Shown here: positions 59,566-64,000 of the stretch, in pieces
Layout of the letters: every line of letters starts with the position of its first letter
Numbering within the stretch: position 1 is the first letter of the stretch
Origin: Palsa-504 sp963819785
GTDB lineage: Bacteria; Actinomycetota; Actinomycetes; Streptosporangiales; Streptosporangiaceae
DNA length: 64,000 nt
Assembly: GCA_963819785.1 (NCBI GenBank)
Contig: CAWFXW010000014.1
Coordinates: forward strand, 186,001-250,000
Direction: 5' to 3'
Notes under the pieces: generated by a model
Told to the model about the DNA's origin: nothing
The model's database searches: none
What the model saw: only the letters and a program-made list of their open reading frames with translations
Translations under genes and position numbers: made by a program

Positions 59566-62344
59566 GTGCGGGTGCGACTGCTGGGTCCAGTCGATGTCAT
59601 GGCCGAAAGCGCGGTGTGGGCCGTCAGTGGCCTGCGGCGCAAGGCCGTCCTGGCCACCTTGGCCCTGCGAGTCGGCGAAATCGTCAGCACCGATCTCCTC
59701 GCCGACATCGTCTCGGGGTGACGACGCTCCGCCGACCGCGCTGAACACGCTGCAGAGTCACGTGTCGCACCTGCGGACCGTGCTGGGCAGCCGGGAGGCA
59801 ATCCTCGCCAAGCCGCCCGGCTACATTCTCGACCTGGCTGGCGAAGGCACCGACGTGCGACTTGCCGAGGGGCTGCTGCGTCAGGCTAGCCTGGCCGGCC
59901 CGGCGGACGCGGCCGCGCCGCTGCGGGAGGCACTGGCGCTGTGGCGTGGCAAGCCGCTGGCGGACGTCACCGGGATGGCCTGGCTCGACCAGCAGGCGGA
60001 GCGGCTCGGACAGCTGTACGAGCAGATCGAGCGGGCCCTGGCCGAGGCGCGGCTGGTGTCCGGTGAGCACGCGCAACTGGTTCCCGAGCTGGAGCGGATG
60101 GCGGCTGACCACCCGCTCGACGAGGGGCTGCACGCGCAGCTCATGCTGGCGCTGTACCGCAGCGGACGTCAGGCCGAAGCGCTCGCGACGTATCACCGGC
60201 TGCGGATGACCCTTGCTGAGCAACTGGGCATAGACCCGGGCCAGGCGGTGCGGGATCTGGAAACGGCCATCCTGCGGCAGGACGCGTCGCTCTTGCCGGA
60301 CACGCCGCCGGGCTCGGTCACGCTGGCACCGGCCGCCGCCCCGCCGGCTCCTGTACCAGCGCAACTGCCGCCGGCTACCGCCGGTTTCGCCGGCCGCGAT
60401 GCTGAGCTCGCCATCCTCGACGCGATCCTTCCCCAGCCCACCGCCGCCATCGCGGCGATCGCGGGCACCGCTGGCGCGGGTAAGACGGCGTTGGCGCTGC
60501 ACTGGGCCACCGGGTCGTGACCAGTTCCCGGACGGGCAGCTCTACGTCAACTTGCGCGGGTTCGATCCGAACGGGCCCGTCATGGACCCGGACCAGGCGC
60601 TGCGCGGGTTCATCGACGCCTTCGGGGTGCCGCCGGAACGCGTCCCGGGCAGCGCGGAGGGCCGGGCCGGGCTGTATCGCAGCCTGCTCAGCGGCAAACG
60701 AGTGCTTGTCGTGCTGGACAACGCGCGAGACACCGAACAGGTCCGCCCGTTGCTGCCGGGCTCGGCCGCTGCCTGGCCCTGGTCACCAGCCGGAATCAGC
60801 TCACCGGCCTGATCGCCACCGAGGGCGCGCACCCGCTGGACCTTGACCTGCTCACCGTCCCCGAAGCGTACGACCTGCTCATCCGGCGGCTCGGCGCGCG
60901 ACGGGTGGCCGCGGACCGCCAGGCTGCCGAGGAGATCATCGCGAGCTGCGCGCGGCTGCCGCTGGCGCTGGCCATCGCCGCCGCCCGCGCCGCGGCCAGG
61001 CCGGGGTTTCCGCTGGCCGTGATCGCGGCTGAGCTGGGCCAGGCCACCGCGCTGCTCGACCCGTTCGACGGTGGCGAGCTGGCCGCCAACGTCCGTGCGG
61101 TGTTCGCCTGCTCCTACCGCGCCTTGAGCGCCGACGCGGCGCGGCTGTTCCGGATGCTGGGCCTGCACCCCGGCCCGGATATCTCCGTGACGGCGGCGGC
61201 CAGCCTGGCGGGTGTGCCATCTGGGCCGGCCCGGACGCTGCTGGCCAAACTGGCCCGCGCCCACCTGCTCACCGAGCATTGCCCCGGCCGGTACTCCTTC
61301 CACGACCTGCTGCGTGCCTACGCCGCCGAGCAAGCTCACGCCCGCGAAGACGACGACGCTCGGCGCGAGGCGATCCACCGCATGCTCGACCACTACCTGC
61401 ACACCGCGGGAACGGCGGCCTCGCGTCTGAACCCGGCATGGGCGCCGGCCGCGATCATGCCGCTGCGGCAGGGGGCCACCTGCGACAATATCGCCGACTA
61501 CGAGCAGGCGCTGGCCTGGTTCACCGCTGAGAGCCCGGTCATCCTGGCCACGGTGACCCAAGCCCCCGACGGTTTCGGCGCCCATACCTGGCAGCTCGCC
61601 TCGGCCCTGACCTGCTACCTCCACCTGCGGGGACACTGGCAGGATCAGAAGGCCGCCCACGTCGCGGGCCTGGCCGCGGCGCGGCGCCTGGACAACCGGG
61701 TCGGCCAGGCCACCGCGTATCGCGGGCTCGGGCTTGCCTGCGCGGGGCTCAAGCAGTTCGACGACGCGCGCACGCACTGCCTGCGCGCCCTGGACCTGTT
61801 CCAGGAGGCCGGTCATCACACCGGCCAGGCGCAAGTCCACCTGAACCTGGCCTGGCTGGCCGGAGTGCAAGGCCGGATCGACGAAGGGCTCCATCATTCC
61901 CGTCAGAGCCTGAGGCACTACCAGGCCGCGGGCCGGCGTGCCGGGCAGGCCAAGGCCCTCAACAACATCGGCTGGCACACGGCCAAGCAGAAGGACTATA
62001 AGCAGGCCCTGGCCAGTTGCCGGCAGGCGCTCGCCATCGTCCGCGAGCTCAACGACCGCAACAGCCAGGCGCACATCTGCGACAGCCTCGGTTACATCTA
62101 CTATCACCTCGGCCGTCACGAGCAGGCCGTTGAGTCTTACCAGCACGCGGTGGCGCTGTTCCGCGCCACCGGCGACTCATACGGCGAGGCCACCTGCCTC
62201 AGTGGCCTCGGTGACATCCACGACGCCGTCGGAGAAGGCCGCGGTGCCCGGGGAGCGTGGATGCAGGCGCTGGCCATCCTCGACCGGCTCGGTCACCAGG
62301 ACGCCGACCAGGTCCGGGCGAAACTCCGGCTGCGCGTGGCCTGA
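59566..62344 (+). pseudogene. AfsR/SARP-type regulator (DNA-binding, BTAD, NB-ARC, TPR), frame-disrupted
   Basis: GTG 59566 begins VRVRLLGPVDVM, with GLRRKAVLATLALRVGEIVS (OmpR-type winged helix). The frame meets TGA at 59719; skipping one base gives DDAPPTALNTLQSHVSHLRT and the BTAD domain (LAEARLVSGEHAQLVPELER; AEALATYHRLR). The P-loop IAGTAGAGKTALALHWATG ends in TGA 60518, again bypassed by +1 into DQFPDGQLYVNLRGFDPNG and RVLVVLDNARDTEQV. One -1 step near 60768 leads to LALVTSRNQLTGLIA and about five TPRs. About 925 residues if corrected. Such proteins activate neighbouring pathways. Confidence 0.8.
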
Positions 62345-62424
62345 AGCGATGCCCTCGAGCTGCTCGGGAGCATACCTGAGGGTGAGCCGGGGTGATGGCG
62401 GCTTTCTCATCCGCATTCCTCCGC

Positions 62425-62730
62425 TCAGGGCACGCTGACCGCCAGTGGCGTGGTGGTGCCGATGGGATCGCTGCTCAGCGTCATCGCGATGACCGTGGCC
62501 GCGAACTCGCCGGCCCTGGTCCAGGACGCGGTGGTCAAGGTCAGGACCGAACGGCTGCCGATCGCGGTCGCGGACGGCGAGAACGATGCCGTGACGCCAC
62601 TCGGAAGGCCGCTGACGCTCAGCGCCACCGGAGTGCCGGCCAGACCGGCGGTGGTCTGGAACGAGACGGCGATCCTGGTCCGGCGACCTGCCCGGACCGT
62701 GACCGAAGACGCGCTGAGTTTCATCGTGCA
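62425..62730 (-). pseudogene. Fragment with Ig-like repeat of a secreted protein
   Basis: The minus-strand frame carries LSASSVTVRAGRRTRIAVSF, ALSVSGLPSGVTASFSPSAT and a Thr/Ser-rich end (LTTASW, TTPLAVSVP). This is the repeat style found at the C-terminus of actinobacterial subtilases and sedolisins. No protease domain, signal peptide or ribosome binding site lies upstream (62731-63040), so it is probably the leftover tail of a larger gene. Confidence 0.4.
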
Positions 62731-63040
62731 ATGGCTGTCCGGCGTCGGCGCGGCGCGCGCGACGCTCGTCGTACCAGCAGCCTGGCGAGACATTTCAGTC
62801 CTCCTTAGGCCGGGTGCAGGGCTTGGCCCCGGCACTCGACCGTAAAAGACGGCGCTGAAATGCCGCTGATGCGGCGTTGAAGCGTGGAATCACGTCATCG
62901 TCGGCGAGGTTCCTACGGCCATGAATGCGCGGGTACAGGCCGTCCTCGACGGGGACGGCTACGCCGACGCGGCATACATACTCGTCGGATTTCGGGTACG
63001 GCAGCAGATACGGTTCCAGAGCCCGACCCGGAGGTGAGAC

Positions 63041-64000
63041 GTGAAACCGTTCGTGATCAATACGCACGGCCGGCTGGTGTTCCCGGCCAACTTCCTCGGC
63101 GAGCTGGATTTCTCGGTGCTGGAGTCCCTCGACCAGTTCACCGCGGTGATCGGGCGGGACTTCGAGGCCAAGGCGCCGACCGGTACCGACATCCTGGCCC
63201 GGGTCGAGGCCGGCAGCTATCCGGGACGCTTCGAGCTGCTTCGGGACCTGGGGCAGAACCTGTTCTGGGTCAACCGGTACGCGATCACCATGTTCGACAA
63301 ACGGCCGACCCGGTGGCGCGACCTGCCCAAGGGCCGCGACGACGTCTTCTTGCCGGTGCTGACTCCGTGGGAGGACAGCGAGCGCAAGGTGGCCGCGGTC
63401 GAACGCGCCTTCCGCGAGCTGCCCGCGACCTGGGACGCCGGCACCGAGGACCGGGTGTTCGACCTGCTGTTCGGCGTGTTCCGGACCAAGCTCCACCACG
63501 CCACCGAACTGCCCGCGATCAAGCCGACCGTGGCCGAGTTCCTCAGCCAGTCCGGGGCGCTGACGTTCGTGATGCCCGATCACGACCCGGACTACCCGGT
63601 GTTCACCTTCGAGCAGATCCTCGACGTTTACGAGGACGTGCCGGAACTCGAGGCGCTGATGCGCTGGGCAATGGTGCTGCACAACCAGTACCCGTGGGAC
63701 CGGGCCCGCACCGAGCTGCGCGGGCCCGGGGAGATCGGTGACGATGACTTCGTGGTCGCGCTGCACCCGCGCGACCGCGACGTGCTGGCCTTCATCGATC
63801 GGGTCAAGCGTTCGGCGGGCGGCCCCGTGCCAGCCTCAGCGGACAGCCAGGGCGGCCCGGCCGAAGCCACGGCTCCGGTGACGCCCTATCCTCCGGTCCG
63901 GGTCCGGGAGGCGTTCCGGATCCAGCCGAAGCTCGAGGCCCTGGCCGTCGTGCGCGGCGAGCACGTATGCAGCAACGACGACGTGATCAGGAACTCCAGC
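63041..64000 (+). CDS. Unrecognised protein, incomplete at window end
   Basis: GTG 63041 follows GGAGGTGAG; the frame stays open for 320 codons to the last base. The first ~240 residues (KPFVINTHGRLVFPANFLGE; GQNLFWVNRYAITMFDKRP; VFDLLFGVFRTKLHHATELP) match no family I can name. A Pro/Ala-rich linker (about 255-280) is followed by IQPKLEALAVVRGEHVCSND, whose V-x-G-E-H-V-x-S-N-D resembles the start of a ketoacyl-ACP synthase III domain. That would make it an unusual N-terminal domain joined to a KAS III-like enzyme. The second part is cut off, so this is a guess. Confidence 0.6.
   Translation, partial: MKPFVINTHGRLVFPANFLGELDFSVLESLDQFTAVIGRDFEAKAPTGTDILARVEAGSYPGRFELLRDLGQNLFWVNRYAITMFDKRPTRWRDLPKGRDDVFLPVLTPWEDSERKVAAVERAFRELPATWDAGTEDRVFDLLFGVFRTKLHHATELPAIKPTVAEFLSQSGALTFVMPDHDPDYPVFTFEQILDVYEDVPELEALMRWAMVLHNQYPWDRARTELRGPGEIGDDDFVVALHPRDRDVLAFIDRVKRSAGGPVPASADSQGGPAEATAPVTPYPPVRVREAFRIQPKLEALAVVRGEHVCSNDDVIRNSS

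Noticed and set aside
6576..60780. Programmed +1 frameshifting as a general explanation of all breaks
   Set aside because: No common slippery sequence or stimulatory element is seen, and many housekeeping-type enzymes would need it in one short window; sequence error is simpler. Kept only as an alternative.
60542..62146. Minus-strand open frame of about 530 codons over the SARP gene
   Set aside because: Low-complexity Gly/Arg/Gln/Val antisense translation; the plus strand encodes recognisable NB-ARC and TPR sequences.
62795..63766. Long minus-strand open frame (about 320 codons) opposite the last gene
   Set aside because: Its translation is rich in His, Gln, Gly and Arg without motifs, typical of the antisense of a GC-rich gene; the plus-strand frame has a proper ribosome binding site and protein-like composition.
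1..64000. CRISPR array, tRNA/rRNA genes, insertion sequence or prophage
   Set aside because: No regularly spaced repeats, no recognisable tRNA or rRNA stretch, and no transposase, integrase or phage structural protein among the plausible coding regions.

Overview
The window is high-GC DNA (roughly 70% GC by eye) with many GTG starts, strong GGAGG-type ribosome binding sites, a proteasome beta-subunit gene, an AfsR/SARP-type regulator and several ECF sigma factors. Together these point to an Actinomycetota chromosome. I cannot place it below that level from sequence alone. I saw no rRNA, tRNA, CRISPR array, phage or complete insertion sequence.

Region 1 (1-10.7 kb) is mixed housekeeping and accessory genes: a large polytopic membrane protein, a geranylgeranyl-reductase-type flavoprotein, a small secreted-repeat protein, a two-component system, an ECF-like sigma factor, an orphan proteasome beta subunit and a TIGR02569-type phosphotransferase-fold protein. 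Between them lie four truncated gene remnants: the 3' end of a sigma factor, the 3' end of a deazaflavin nitroreductase, an internally deleted isoprenylcysteine methyltransferase and a headless SAM methyltransferase.

Region 2 (10.8-15.0 kb) is one translationally coupled operon: ECF sigma factor, membrane protein, ABC ATPase, ABC permease and a second membrane protein. As sequenced it carries about 15 frame shifts.

Region 3 (15.0-59.4 kb) is a large catabolic island. It encodes two P450s, a 3Fe-4S ferredoxin, a ferredoxin reductase, a type I Baeyer-Villiger monooxygenase, two luciferase-like monooxygenases, seven short-chain dehydrogenases, a zinc alcohol dehydrogenase, two aldehyde dehydrogenases and an HSL-type esterase. 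CoA-dependent enzymes follow: an AMP-forming and an ADP-forming acyl-CoA ligase, three CaiB-type CoA-transferases, three acyl-CoA dehydrogenases, three MaoC-type hydratases, two stand-alone crotonases (one MenB/BadI-like), a thiolase, a thiolase-crotonase fusion, a CitE-like lyase and an amidohydrolase. A monosaccharide-type (RbsABC-like) ABC importer sits inside the island. The set reads as a pathway that hydroxylates, oxidises and ring-opens a cyclic (terpenoid-, alicyclic- or steroid-like) compound and then beta-oxidises the product; the substrate is an inference. One GntR/FadR-type regulator lies in the island, and an AT-rich, partly palindromic motif recurs in about a dozen of its intergenic regions.

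Region 4 (59.5-64 kb) holds a SARP/NB-ARC/TPR regulator with broken frames, a fragment with an Ig-like repeat, and an unrecognised gene that runs off the end.

A feature of the whole window is that about 27 frame disruptions can be inferred by protein continuity, and all but one need one extra base to be skipped (+1). Insertion-biased consensus error is the simplest explanation, so genes marked frame-disrupted may well be intact in the organism.
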